NCBI RefSeq assembly: GCF_003202435.1
Contig: NZ_QJHK01000006.1
Coordinates: forward strand, 124,001-188,000
Source: Flavobacterium cheongpyeongense
GTDB taxonomy: Bacteria; Bacteroidota; Bacteroidia; Flavobacteriales; Flavobacteriaceae
Length of the DNA: 64,000 nucleotides
Direction of reading: 5' to 3'
Shown here: piece by piece, positions 26,343-34,646 of the stretch
How positions within the stretch are numbered: the first letter of the stretch is position 1
Layout: the number at the start of each line of letters is the position of its first letter
The notes under the pieces: model-generated
Seen by the model: the letters and a program-made list of their open reading frames with translations, nothing else
Told to the model about the DNA's origin: nothing
Databases searched by the model: none
Translations under genes and position numbers: made by a program

Positions 26343-26786
26343 ATGTGTGAAATAAGCAATCAACTAAAATTTTGTACTTGTCTCGACGAAAAAAATATTG
26401 AAAACATTAACTTTCAAAAAAGACTAGACAAATTTCATAAAAAGCAACTTCCAAAATCTAAAGAGCCATTTAGTTGGATTCTCTACGAATATAAAGGAAG
26501 TGAAGATAGCGGAAAGATGGGTTTATTAAATATGCCCAGTGATAAAATTGGATTTAGTCTATCAGAAGAATTTGTTTTAGATGAAATTAACACTAAAAAC
26601 TGTTTTGACTTCGACTACAAACCAAATGAAGGCGATAACTTGCAAATAAACTTTCAAAGAAATAAATATTGGACAGAATTTTTATCTTTCATTTTTAGAA
26701 ATAATAAATGGGAACCTGACAGTTATTATACATTTACTGAAAAAATTGAACCTAAAAATTACGGAATACTAAAGGTGAACAAATAA
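26343..26786 (+). CDS. Unknown small protein behind the intron 3' end
   Basis: 147 residues from the ATG at 26343. The open frame runs upstream to 26226, but those codons are the intron domain V/VI, so the extension is not real. The protein is soluble with several Cys at the N-terminus (MCEISNQLKFCTC) and many Trp/Phe/Asp residues. I do not recognise a family. It sits 33 bp after the predicted intron end and directly before element copy B, as the ATPase/rloB pair sits before copy A, so it looks like a second cargo. Confidence 0.6.
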   Translation: MCEISNQLKFCTCLDEKNIENINFQKRLDKFHKKQLPKSKEPFSWILYEYKGSEDSGKMGLLNMPSDKIGFSLSEEFVLDEINTKNCFDFDYKPNEGDNLQINFQRNKYWTEFLSFIFRNNKWEPDSYYTFTEKIEPKNYGILKVNK

Positions 26787-26797
26787 TGTCTTTTGCT

Positions 26798-26996
26798 ACC
26801 AACTAGGGTTGGGTTCGAAGAGCCAACACCGGAGCCTGACGAACTGACGAACTAATGAAATCCATGTCGAACGGAACCGCTGAGACTCCGTCACTAGAGG
26901 TTATCATAAAACAATCAGTAGGATTTCCAGAGGATTTGGATCCCAAGGCATGTACGAGCAGAAATAATCACAATCGCTCGTGAGAGTGTCATACTC
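26798..26996 (+). ncRNA. Structured repeat element, copy B
   Basis: Same ordered blocks as copy A, with the shared 15-mer at 26869-26883, and AATGAA and TCCG at identical distances from it. The inner stem CGGA/TCCG is kept. The 3' hairpin is different in sequence (GGAT-TTGG-ATCC, 26932-26943) but sits at the same place. Further hairpins follow: ACGAGC/GCTCGT (26954-26981) and GAGT/ACTC (26984-26996). No gene lies in 26787-27121. Confidence 0.5.
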
Positions 26997-27027
26997 ATAC
27001 CTAAAAAAGAGAATCGACAAAGCATAT

Positions 27028-27058
27028 AAAAAAACAAACCTCGCCATCAGCGAGGTTT
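27028..27058 (-). terminator. Terminator of the TonB/ABC operon
   Basis: AAACCTCGC/GCGAGGTTT stem with loop CATCA (27036-27058). On the minus strand it is followed by GTTTTTTT, so it ends the leftward operon that begins near 32946. Confidence 0.88.
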
Positions 27059-27121
27059 ATGTCTAGGGAATTTTGAAAGCAACAGCATTACTTTAAAATC
27101 GTTCTAAGTCAATATTGATTT

Positions 27122-28474
27122 TTACATTACAGCTTGGTTTTTCCTGAAATTCATCCAGCCCGGAACAATCAATAAAAGATTAAAAAACAATAAAGGCAGC
27201 AAACTTTTTGCCAGGTTTGTCTGAGAGTTGTCTTCAAAAGTTTCTACTTTAAATTTGGACCAGTTTTCTTTCGCTACAGCAGCATTATCAAAAATTTTCG
27301 GGTAAAAGTACAGCCTCAATTTTTCATGAAACGCTTTGGTTTTTTGCATAAATAAAAGCTGGTTTTCCAAATCTGATTTTGCTATCTCATTCAGTTGGAT
27401 TTGGGTATGTAGCGTGGGAATGAATTGCGCAATCGTCTGGCTCGCCTGATTACGTTGCTTTAATTTTTCTTGTAATTCCTCAGACTGTTTTGCTGATTCA
27501 TCATCGCCCATTTGCTGCATGGCATAATACCACAGCCAGCTGAACTCCTGGGCAGGAATGCCGTAATTTTTGAATTGCGGATAATGACGGTAGAATTTAT
27601 CCATCGTCGTTTTTTTATCCATATCCCATTTTTCGTGGTAGGCATTTCGTTGTTTAAGCGTTAGTTCTAATGCCTCGGGAACCGGATATTTATTGACAAT
27701 ATAAGTGTTAATGGCTGCCGGCAGAATGATAATCAGGAACAGCCAGATTGTCAATAAGATTACGGCATTAAAATTTGAATCTTTTTGAAGTGAAACGATA
27801 AAAAAACAAACGGCAAACCAAAAAAGAATATATAAAATACTGATAATGTAAAAAGTGAGAAGTGAACTCTTAAATGGAATATCCAAAAGCAGGGCTGCCA
27901 TAAAGAGGATAATTGTCAGCAATACAATCAGGCTTAAAATCCGGATACAGAATAATTTCAGGATATAGAAAAAAGTATTGTTGCTTTGCGTGGCTACAAT
28001 TTTCCAGGTCCCGGATTCTTTTTCTTCAGAAACAATATTATAGGTAAAAGCAACGATCAGAAGCGGAAAAAGATAAAGGAGCACAAAACTGAAATCGAGG
28101 TTTCCCAACAAAAGATTACTAGGATTGTTAAGTTCTGAATCGTATTTCTGACCTTCCAGACCCCGAATCGTAACGCTCTGAACCGATGGGTTGACATCAC
28201 GCTGACCAATTGCCAGGCTGTTTAAGGGAAACGTCTTATTTACCAGTGAAAATTTTACATAATAAAGCAAAAGTCCCATTTCGTCTTTGTGAAAGGAAGC
28301 GTTTCGGACAATGTGTTCTTTTTGATAAACTGCCGCTTCGGTGATGTTTTTGTTTTGCTTTTGCTGGAATTGCTGTCCAATTAAAAGGCTGATAAAACCA
28401 ATAATCAGGAGAAACCATAACCCCACTTTTGTTCCCTTAGAGCGGATGAAATTTTTAAATACTAATGCTAACAT
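27122..28474 (-). CDS. ABC transporter permease (DUF3526), subunit 2
   Basis: 450 residues. ABC-2-type topology: one N-terminal helix, a ~100-residue external loop, then five helices (LLYLFPLLIVAFTYNIVSEEKESGTWK is the cytoplasmic hinge), an extended extracytoplasmic region and a final helix. The hinge motif V.EEKESGT is typical of the family. It lies 1 bp after its paralogue, and together the two would form the membrane part of the exporter driven by the ATPase at 32251-32946. The substrate is unknown. Confidence 0.85.
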   Translation of the reverse strand: MLALVFKNFIRSKGTKVGLWFLLIIGFISLLIGQQFQQKQNKNITEAAVYQKEHIVRNASFHKDEMGLLLYYVKFSLVNKTFPLNSLAIGQRDVNPSVQSVTIRGLEGQKYDSELNNPSNLLLGNLDFSFVLLYLFPLLIVAFTYNIVSEEKESGTWKIVATQSNNTFFYILKLFCIRILSLIVLLTIILFMAALLLDIPFKSSLLTFYIISILYILFWFAVCFFIVSLQKDSNFNAVILLTIWLFLIIILPAAINTYIVNKYPVPEALELTLKQRNAYHEKWDMDKKTTMDKFYRHYPQFKNYGIPAQEFSWLWYYAMQQMGDDESAKQSEELQEKLKQRNQASQTIAQFIPTLHTQIQLNEIAKSDLENQLLFMQKTKAFHEKLRLYFYPKIFDNAAVAKENWSKFKVETFEDNSQTNLAKSLLPLLFFNLLLIVPGWMNFRKNQAVM

Positions 28475-28475
28475 A

Positions 28476-29912
28476 TTAAATGGCTTTAAGGTTTTTTGAA
28501 GCTAACCGGATTAAAATAAACAATAAAATAATCCAGCTAAAAAGTGAAATAACAGAGGCAATTTCGTTCTTTAAAACGCTCAGGACTCCTTTGGGCTCAT
28601 AATGAAATTCCTGAACTTCTGCCCAATGATTTTTATCAATGACAGCCGGCTTGTCTTTTTGATTGCTAATGTATTTAATTTGTAAGGCATTCATTTTTTG
28701 TGCCATATCATAACGATACGATTCGGCTTTTTTCTGGAAATCGATATACGAATCATAATCGGTATTTGATAATGCCATTGACAGGTTTTTCATCGCGATA
28801 TACGGATTCAAAAATGATACTGCTCTTGAAAAACGGTTTTGCTTTTCGTAAATATGAAGCAGGTTTTCTAAATGTTTATTGTAAATTTTGGAACTGATCT
28901 TCTCGCCTTCGGTCATGATAAAACCGGAATAATTGAAAGGAAGTTTCTGAACCGAATCGACTTTATATACCAACAGTAAAGAATCTTTTATCGCTTTATA
29001 ATGCGAATCATTCGGGTTATGGCTGTCCCCTTGTTTTAAAATATCTTTTTCGATATCGCTGTTGAATTGAATTTTCGAAGGAGCTTCATAAATATAAGCG
29101 CCAATTGCCTGCGTTGTTCTCGGTAAGATAATTGTGAAAACCAACCAAATCCCAATTAATGAGATCAGCGCTTTTTTTGAAGTTTTGCATGAGGCAGAAA
29201 CCAAAACGGCAATGGCGCAAAATAATAAGAGATATATAAAATGAAAGCCGACAAACAAGATCATTTTAAGTGTCTCATCAAATGAAATGCTAAAGTTTTG
29301 AAGCAATAACCAGATGAAAACCAAAACAAGAACCGCCGGAAGAAACAGTATCATAATTACAGAAGCAATGCCGAGTGTTTTACCTGCTAAAAGCTGTTTC
29401 CAGTTGATTCCCTGACTTGAAATCAGTTTTAGTGTTCCGTTTTCTCTTTCGGCTGCGACCGAATTAAATCCAAGGAAAAAAATCAGCAAAGGCAATAAGA
29501 TTTGAAAAACCATAGCCGTGCTGATTTCCCCAAAACGCAGCATGCTGTTCGAGAATCCGGCTTCAGAAAAATTGGCTGTATTTTGCTTATGTGCTTCCAG
29601 AAATATAGCATTTCCAAAAAAAGGTTCCATTCCAAATTCAAAAACACTCAGCGAAGTACTTTTTCGAAAAGCAAAATTTCCGTAATGAGCCATTCTGTGC
29701 GGATTTTTATCCGGGTTTTTCAGCCAGTCCTCACGCGATTCATGCTGGTATTTTTCACTGGTCTGGTTTTGATTCGTATAATTTTCCCAGCCTGATAAAA
29801 CAGCATAAACCAGCAGAAGGCTAATAAAAAGGGTGATGATAAAAACAGCCTTATTTTTAAAGGCTGAATTTTTTAAATGTTTTGCAATTAAAATTGCTAG
29901 GTGTAAAGACAT
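28476..29912 (-). CDS. ABC transporter permease (DUF3526), subunit 1
   Basis: 478 residues, paralogous to the downstream permease and of the same topology. The hinge motif is NSVAAERENGTLKLISSQG (compare VSEEKESGTWK). It ends six bases before the permease pair's upstream neighbour, the TonB receptor, so all four genes are translated from one message. DUF3526 permeases are near relatives of the NosY type. Export of a metal chelate or peptide is possible but not shown. Confidence 0.85.
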   Translation of the reverse strand: MSLHLAILIAKHLKNSAFKNKAVFIITLFISLLLVYAVLSGWENYTNQNQTSEKYQHESREDWLKNPDKNPHRMAHYGNFAFRKSTSLSVFEFGMEPFFGNAIFLEAHKQNTANFSEAGFSNSMLRFGEISTAMVFQILLPLLIFFLGFNSVAAERENGTLKLISSQGINWKQLLAGKTLGIASVIMILFLPAVLVLVFIWLLLQNFSISFDETLKMILFVGFHFIYLLLFCAIAVLVSASCKTSKKALISLIGIWLVFTIILPRTTQAIGAYIYEAPSKIQFNSDIEKDILKQGDSHNPNDSHYKAIKDSLLLVYKVDSVQKLPFNYSGFIMTEGEKISSKIYNKHLENLLHIYEKQNRFSRAVSFLNPYIAMKNLSMALSNTDYDSYIDFQKKAESYRYDMAQKMNALQIKYISNQKDKPAVIDKNHWAEVQEFHYEPKGVLSVLKNEIASVISLFSWIILLFILIRLASKNLKAI

Positions 29913-29918
29913 GCTTTG

Positions 29919-32222
29919 TTAAAATTTATAAGTTACGGTAAGCGTCGCATTTCGTGGCGCGCCGGGAAATAAGCGGAGGTAATTTTGTGCGCCAAGCCAA
30001 TACGTACGATTAAAAACATTCCCCACATTCATAGCAATCTGCATATTGCTTTTAGTAGGTTTGTAATAAACGGCAGCATCAAAAACCGTAAAATCCGGAA
30101 TTATAAAATCTCTGGTAAACCACGGAATTTTGCTGCTTTGGTATTGCATTCCCACACCAATTCCGAAATTATTCAGAGCAGAATCAGAGTTAAAGTTGTA
30201 ACGGGTCCATAAGTTAGCACTGTTTTTTGGCGTATTTTGCTTTCTGGCGCCAATTAAAGAAGCATTACCGTCATTAGTAATTTCGGCATCGATATAACTA
30301 TAAGAAGCATTAATTTGCCAGTCCGGAATAATGTAACCAGCGAGATCACACTCAAATCCACGGCTTCTTTCGGCTCCTCTTGTTACCAGTAAATCAGGAT
30401 TTACAGGATCATTGGCGTTCATTAGAATATTACGCTGATTGATTTCGTAAACCGCAGCATTAAAACTCATTGAATTATTAAGGAAAGTAGCTTTAATTCC
30501 AACTTCCTTCAAATTACTTTCTAAAGGATCAAACTGGCTTCCGGCTGGTAAACTTCCGGTTTGCGGCATCAAAGTCACTGTGTTCGATTGTGGCTGATAG
30601 CCTTCGAGATAAGTTGTATAAATATTAATAGAGTGGTTTACCGCATACGTAACCCCAACCCTTGGCAGCAAAGCCGATTTTTTTACCGTGAGTTCGTTGT
30701 TTGTTTTGTAATTGGTGATGTCTTCAAACCATTCGTTTCGTAAACCTAATAAAAAGCTAAATTTTGCCCACTGAATCTGATTCTGAATATAAATGGCATT
30801 TGTAGTGGTCAAGGCTGATGGCAAAGCGGTTCTAACATTTAAAGTATAATCTTCCGGGCTAGTAACAGTATATTTCGGATTGTTTAAATTGAAATAATTG
30901 ACATTTGGTTTTGGCAGAACGATCCCGTCGATAGTGGTGGTTTGGTAATTTGAAGCATTTGCCAAAACGAAAGAACCGGCTACTGTTCCGTCATTTAAAA
31001 GATAACCTCTGGCTGCATTTTGTCCGCCGCCTTTGTTTTTATTCCAGCTGCTTAAATCGTAACCCGTTAACAATTTATGTTTCAGTTTTCCGGTTTGTAA
31101 GTCGAAATTTAGGTAGGTACTTAAGTTATCAATATCCCAATTTTGCTGGCGTTGTACAAATTGCATCATCGCCAGGCTGGTTACCGGCTGGTTATTCATG
31201 TCCACCGCAAAAGCATTGGTGGTTCTGTGTTCCTGAAGATCTTCTGTCCAGGTTTGTTTCATGTACGAGGCATTAAAGCCAATTTTAGAATTGAATTTAT
31301 GCACAAAATTTGTCATCAGAATCATTTCTTTAGACCTGAAAAAATCGCTCGGAGCACCCAGATTCAAACTTATTGGGGTTTTGTTTAAATCTGTCACTCC
31401 GGCTACGGCACCAAAAATGGGCTGTCCTCTATCTAAGATTCCTTTCATGTCGCTTAGGATCAATTCAGTATTGATAGCCGTTTTTTCATTCGGAATATAA
31501 CTGAAAGATGGCGAGATCAGGAATGATTTATTGTTTACCAGGTCACGAAATGATTTGGCTTCCTGATAAGCACCGTTTACCCGATACAATAATGTTTTTG
31601 ATTCGTTTAGTGGCCCTGTGAAATCCAAAGTTCCGCGAAGCGTACTGAAACTTCCAACACTCATGCTGACTTCTTTATGCTCTGTTGCCAAAGGTTTTTT
31701 AGTCACCATATTGATACTTCCACCCGGATCTACTGATGAAAACGTAGCACTCGAAGGTCCTTTTATTACCTCAACACGTTCAATATTGGTGGTGAGTGGC
31801 TGTAAAAAATAATATTGTCTTGTTCGCATTCCGTTGATAATCTGACCCTCTTCATTTTGACTGATACCGCGAATCGTATATTGATTATAGTAACTGGCCG
31901 GAATAACACCGCTCGTCATTTTTACGGCATCGGCCAGATAGAATGCCGCTTTATCAGCAATTAATTCCTTGGTTACAGTCGAAATAGATTGTGGAATATC
32001 TTTGTTCAATGCGGCCGTTTTTGTCGCTGCAAAAGAATAGTCGCTGTAATATTTTTTGGTAGAACGTCCAATGATTTCAACAGTTTGCAGTTCATTTTGC
32101 TTCGCTTCCATTTTAATAGAATCTTTTGCGATGCTGTCCCGTATTTTTTCGTTAATGGTTTGGGATTGTATAGATTGTATGCCTGTTAGAAATAATAAGG
32201 CAAATAAAAATAGATGTTTCAT
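29919..32222 (-). CDS. TonB-dependent siderophore-type outer-membrane receptor
   Basis: 767 residues. Signal peptide (LFALLFLTGIQSIQSQ), then a plug domain with DIPQSISTVTKELI, YTIRGISQNEEG, VEVIKGPSSATF and PGGSINMVTKKP, all typical of FhuA/FoxA-type siderophore receptors. The barrel ends in an aromatic residue (VTYKF). There is no STN signalling domain and no CarboxypepD_reg domain, unlike the SusC proteins further right. It imports a metal chelate using TonB energy. It is sandwiched between an ABC ATPase and two permeases, an unusual operon order. Confidence 0.93.
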   Translation of the reverse strand: MKHLFLFALLFLTGIQSIQSQTINEKIRDSIAKDSIKMEAKQNELQTVEIIGRSTKKYYSDYSFAATKTAALNKDIPQSISTVTKELIADKAAFYLADAVKMTSGVIPASYYNQYTIRGISQNEEGQIINGMRTRQYYFLQPLTTNIERVEVIKGPSSATFSSVDPGGSINMVTKKPLATEHKEVSMSVGSFSTLRGTLDFTGPLNESKTLLYRVNGAYQEAKSFRDLVNNKSFLISPSFSYIPNEKTAINTELILSDMKGILDRGQPIFGAVAGVTDLNKTPISLNLGAPSDFFRSKEMILMTNFVHKFNSKIGFNASYMKQTWTEDLQEHRTTNAFAVDMNNQPVTSLAMMQFVQRQQNWDIDNLSTYLNFDLQTGKLKHKLLTGYDLSSWNKNKGGGQNAARGYLLNDGTVAGSFVLANASNYQTTTIDGIVLPKPNVNYFNLNNPKYTVTSPEDYTLNVRTALPSALTTTNAIYIQNQIQWAKFSFLLGLRNEWFEDITNYKTNNELTVKKSALLPRVGVTYAVNHSINIYTTYLEGYQPQSNTVTLMPQTGSLPAGSQFDPLESNLKEVGIKATFLNNSMSFNAAVYEINQRNILMNANDPVNPDLLVTRGAERSRGFECDLAGYIIPDWQINASYSYIDAEITNDGNASLIGARKQNTPKNSANLWTRYNFNSDSALNNFGIGVGMQYQSSKIPWFTRDFIIPDFTVFDAAVYYKPTKSNMQIAMNVGNVFNRTYWLGAQNYLRLFPGAPRNATLTVTYKF

Positions 32223-32250
32223 TTTGATTGATGGAAATAATTTTTTCCTT

Positions 32251-32946
32251 TTAAACAGTTTGTAAATACAGATTTTCCAGTTCGTTGGCAGAGATTTTTT
32301 CGGCTTCTATAACCGTTACCAGATTTCCCTGTTTCATGATGCCAATGTGTGTTGCTACTTCTCTGGCTCTGAAAATGTCATGCGTCGCCATTAAAATTGC
32401 AGTTCCGTCTTCTGAAAGTTCTTTTAAGATTTGAGAGAATTCATTTGAAGCTTTAGGATCCAGACCACTTGTAGGTTCATCCAGTAAAAGCACTTTTGCT
32501 TTTTTGGCAATGGCAATGGCAATGCCTACTTTTTGGCGCATCCCTTTTGAGTAGCCACTCAAATTTTGATCGTGGGCTGTAACCTGCAGACCGGCTTTGG
32601 TCAAAAAATAAGTCAGTTCGCCGGTCGAATATTTAAAACCGGCAAGGGAAGAAAAGAATTTCAGGTTTTCTAGTCCCGTCAGATTTGGGTACAACATTAC
32701 AGTTTCCGGAATGTAGGCGACATCTTTTTTTGTTTTATCTGCAGCGGTAACGACCGAAATATCGTTTATTTTAATGTCGCCTTCAGTAGGTTTTATAAAT
32801 CCAAGAAACAGGTTTATGGTAGTGGTTTTTCCGGCACCGTTTTGTCCTAAAAGAGCAAAAATAGCTCCTTTATTGATCGTTAAATTCAAGCCGTTTAAAG
32901 CAATCCGATCGCCGTATTTTTTGGTCAGGTTTACTGCTGTGAGCAT
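32251..32946 (-). CDS. ABC transporter ATP-binding protein
   Basis: 231 residues. Walker A GQNGAGKTT, signature YSKGMRQKVG, Walker B LLLDEPTSGLD and switch His in MATHD, all in order. It is of the type that drives ABC-2/DUF3526 permeases. First gene of the leftward run ATPase - TonB receptor - permease - permease, with gaps of 28, 6 and 1 bp. No strong promoter was found directly upstream, so the message may start at the His/Cys-rich gene. Confidence 0.93.
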   Translation of the reverse strand: MLTAVNLTKKYGDRIALNGLNLTINKGAIFALLGQNGAGKTTTINLFLGFIKPTEGDIKINDISVVTAADKTKKDVAYIPETVMLYPNLTGLENLKFFSSLAGFKYSTGELTYFLTKAGLQVTAHDQNLSGYSKGMRQKVGIAIAIAKKAKVLLLDEPTSGLDPKASNEFSQILKELSEDGTAILMATHDIFRAREVATHIGIMKQGNLVTVIEAEKISANELENLYLQTV

Positions 32947-33217
32947 AATGTATGGATTTAGAATTATTTATTTTAAGATACAGCTGTTTCCAATCGTTCT
33001 TTACTGAACAATCAAAGCTGTTTTTTTTATTGTAAGAAGAAGTTTTCTGAGGACTCTGATACTTTTAAATTTAAAAATGGAAAATCATCCCTTTTGTCTG
33101 ATGAACCTATCTGCCAAAATAGATTTTATCAGCTGAAGATTTGAAATAGCAGCCATTACCTTTTGTTTAAACAAAAAGAAATGATTTCAAGATTTAAATA
33201 GTAAGAAATCCGGTCAA
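32947..33217. other. 271-bp gap with a perfect 16-bp palindrome
   Basis: Holds the perfect palindrome TTTTGTTTAAACAAAA at 33161-33176. It could be an operator, or a weak hairpin after the His/Cys-rich gene. Nothing else was recognised here. Confidence 0.4.
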
Positions 33218-33571
33218 CTAAAATAGGGCAGGAGGTGCTCTTAAAGCAAAGAGGCTGCCTTTGAAAAATGTAGAGCTAGTTTTGCTGTAAAAGAAAACAG
33301 CAGAAGTTACAACGTCTTGTTTATGAAATGAAAAAGTATGAAAAGAATTTGAAATAAAAGTGCTGAATGCAAAATGACAGACAGGACAATTAGTATCGAC
33401 AGCATGACTATGCGTGATCTGTTTTTGATGGGGAGTATATTTATGATCGCAATGTTTTTCGTGGATTTGCGTGTAAATATGCTCGTAAGAGTGAATCGTC
33501 TGAAAAAGCATTGCGAACAATACCATTAAAGACATGAAAAGATTAATTCGTAAAAATTTCTTTTTATTCAT
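33218..33571 (-). CDS. Small His/Cys-rich exported protein
   Basis: 117 residues. An N-terminal hydrophobic segment (LFMSLMVLFAMLFQTIHS) is followed by a His-rich stretch (SYEHIYTQIHEKHCDHKYTPHQ) and the motif CPVCHFAF; the C-terminus is ALRAPPALF. Small proteins with this layout and the RAPP ending are often found before metal-related TonB receptors in Bacteroidetes and resemble DUF2946-type proteins. A periplasmic metal-binding role is inferred. It is upstream of and co-oriented with the ABC/TonB operon. Confidence 0.75.
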   Translation of the reverse strand: MNKKKFLRINLFMSLMVLFAMLFQTIHSYEHIYTQIHEKHCDHKYTPHQKQITHSHAVDTNCPVCHFAFSTFISNSFHTFSFHKQDVVTSAVFFYSKTSSTFFKGSLFALRAPPALF

Positions 33572-33602
33572 TCTGGATTTGGAAATCTTAGCGGTAAATA
33601 AC

Positions 33603-33622
33603 GCAACTGAGTTGCAAATGTA
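33603..33622 (-). promoter_or_regulatory. Promoter and palindromic operator of the His/Cys-rich gene
   Basis: An exact minus-strand -7 element TACATTTG (33622 down to 33615) is followed, at the start point, by the perfect palindrome GCAACT-G-AGTTGC (33603-33615). The position (overlapping the start) fits a repressor site. The downstream gene content suggests a metal-responsive repressor of the Fur/Zur family, but I cannot confirm that. Confidence 0.6.
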
Positions 33623-33684
33623 TAAAACTTAATGGTTAAAATTTTATTTTTAAGAAATAAAAAGATTTACTAAAAAAAGCAAAC

Positions 33685-33878
33685 ATGAAAAGTACCATTT
33701 TAAAATCAGGTTTAGCTGCAGTAGCAATTGCTGCGACTATTGTTTTAGAAAAAAAATGAATGAAGTTAAAGGTGTCAGCTATTTGAATTTTTTCAGCTAC
33801 ACAAAAACCGTGTGCCAGCTCGGTTCAGGACAGTTGTTTTATTTAAATCGAATAAGTTTGTGGCGACAATTGCTATAA
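33685..33878 (+). pseudogene. Possible frameshifted small exported-protein gene
   Basis: ATG at 33685 opens a signal-like peptide (MKSTILKSGLAAVAIAATIV) that stops at 33759, directly after a run of eight A. A second frame, open from 33756 to 33878 (MNEVKGVSYLNFF...), would be joined to the first by one extra A. The product would be about 64 residues. It could equally be chance. Confidence 0.3.
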
Positions 33879-33947
33879 AGAGAGCTGATTAGTAATTTTT
33901 AGTTAAAATTGTCATTCATTATTTTATTAACACTAAAACGATTAATT

Positions 33948-34592
33948 ATGAATGAGGTCACAATTGATTGTGTAGTTTTCGGTTATGATAACGGAAGTCT
34001 AAAAGTACTTTTATCAAGGGAAAATAAAGGAGTTGGCGCAAAATGGAGGCTTATATCCGGAATTGTAAAGGATGTAAAAAATGCAGACGCGGCTACCCTG
34101 AAATTACTCAATGAATTTGGCAACTTTGAAAATGTGTCCCTTAAACAGCTGACAGAGGCAGCTGGTTCTAATTCTCAAACTTTGTGCTATTTTACGATTA
34201 TTAATATTGAAGAATACAGGGTAAAATTTGGTGTAGTTGATTTGTATCAAAGATGGTTTAAAGCAACTGAAATACCTGATTTAATTCATGATCACAATTT
34301 AATACTGGATTATAGTTTGTGTCAATTGGAAACATGTGTACGTGAGTCTCCTTTTAGTTTTAATCTTTTGCCGAGGAAATTCACAATATCAGAATTAATG
34401 AATCTTTACAAGGGAATTTTGAGAATAGAAACGGATAAAGAAAGTTTTAGAAGAGCGTTTTTGAAGAAAAAAGTTTTAGTTCCTTTGAAAGAGAAAAAAG
34501 AAACTGTTTCTGAAAAGGAAGATCAACTGTATAAGTTTAATGCCGCTTTTTATGAAAAATCCGGTTTAGATCATTTTATTTTGGATTTTTAA
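33948..34592 (+). CDS. NrtR-like transcription regulator with inactive Nudix domain
   Basis: 214 residues from the ATG at 33948 (MNEVTIDCVVFGYDNGSLKV); the frame to 33909 is not needed. The N-terminal domain has the Nudix fold, but the Nudix box is degenerate: where RE.xEExG is expected the sequence is LKLLNEFG, so hydrolysis is unlikely. The C-terminal winged-helix region (FTISELMNLYKGIL, SFRRAFLKK) is typical of NrtR/AraR-type regulators, which in Bacteroidetes control sugar-use genes. It is convergent with the SusCD/FAS1 operon, its likely target. Confidence 0.82.
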   Translation: MNEVTIDCVVFGYDNGSLKVLLSRENKGVGAKWRLISGIVKDVKNADAATLKLLNEFGNFENVSLKQLTEAAGSNSQTLCYFTIINIEEYRVKFGVVDLYQRWFKATEIPDLIHDHNLILDYSLCQLETCVRESPFSFNLLPRKFTISELMNLYKGILRIETDKESFRRAFLKKKVLVPLKEKKETVSEKEDQLYKFNAAFYEKSGLDHFILDF

Positions 34593-34646
34593 TATTCTAA
34601 GCTATAATTCTTTTAAAAATTAAATTTCTTTTGATAACAATTGTCT

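Noticed and set aside
26836..26850. Further copy of the dispersed repeat in element B
   Set aside because: Only CGAACTGACGAA matches (as reverse complement of TTCGTCAGTTCG); it arises from a local ACGAACT duplication and lacks the repeat ends.
25947..26943. Integron attC sites behind gene cassettes
   Set aside because: The cassette-plus-element order is similar, but neither copy has a matching RYYYAAC/GTTRRRY pair at its ends and no integrase is present.
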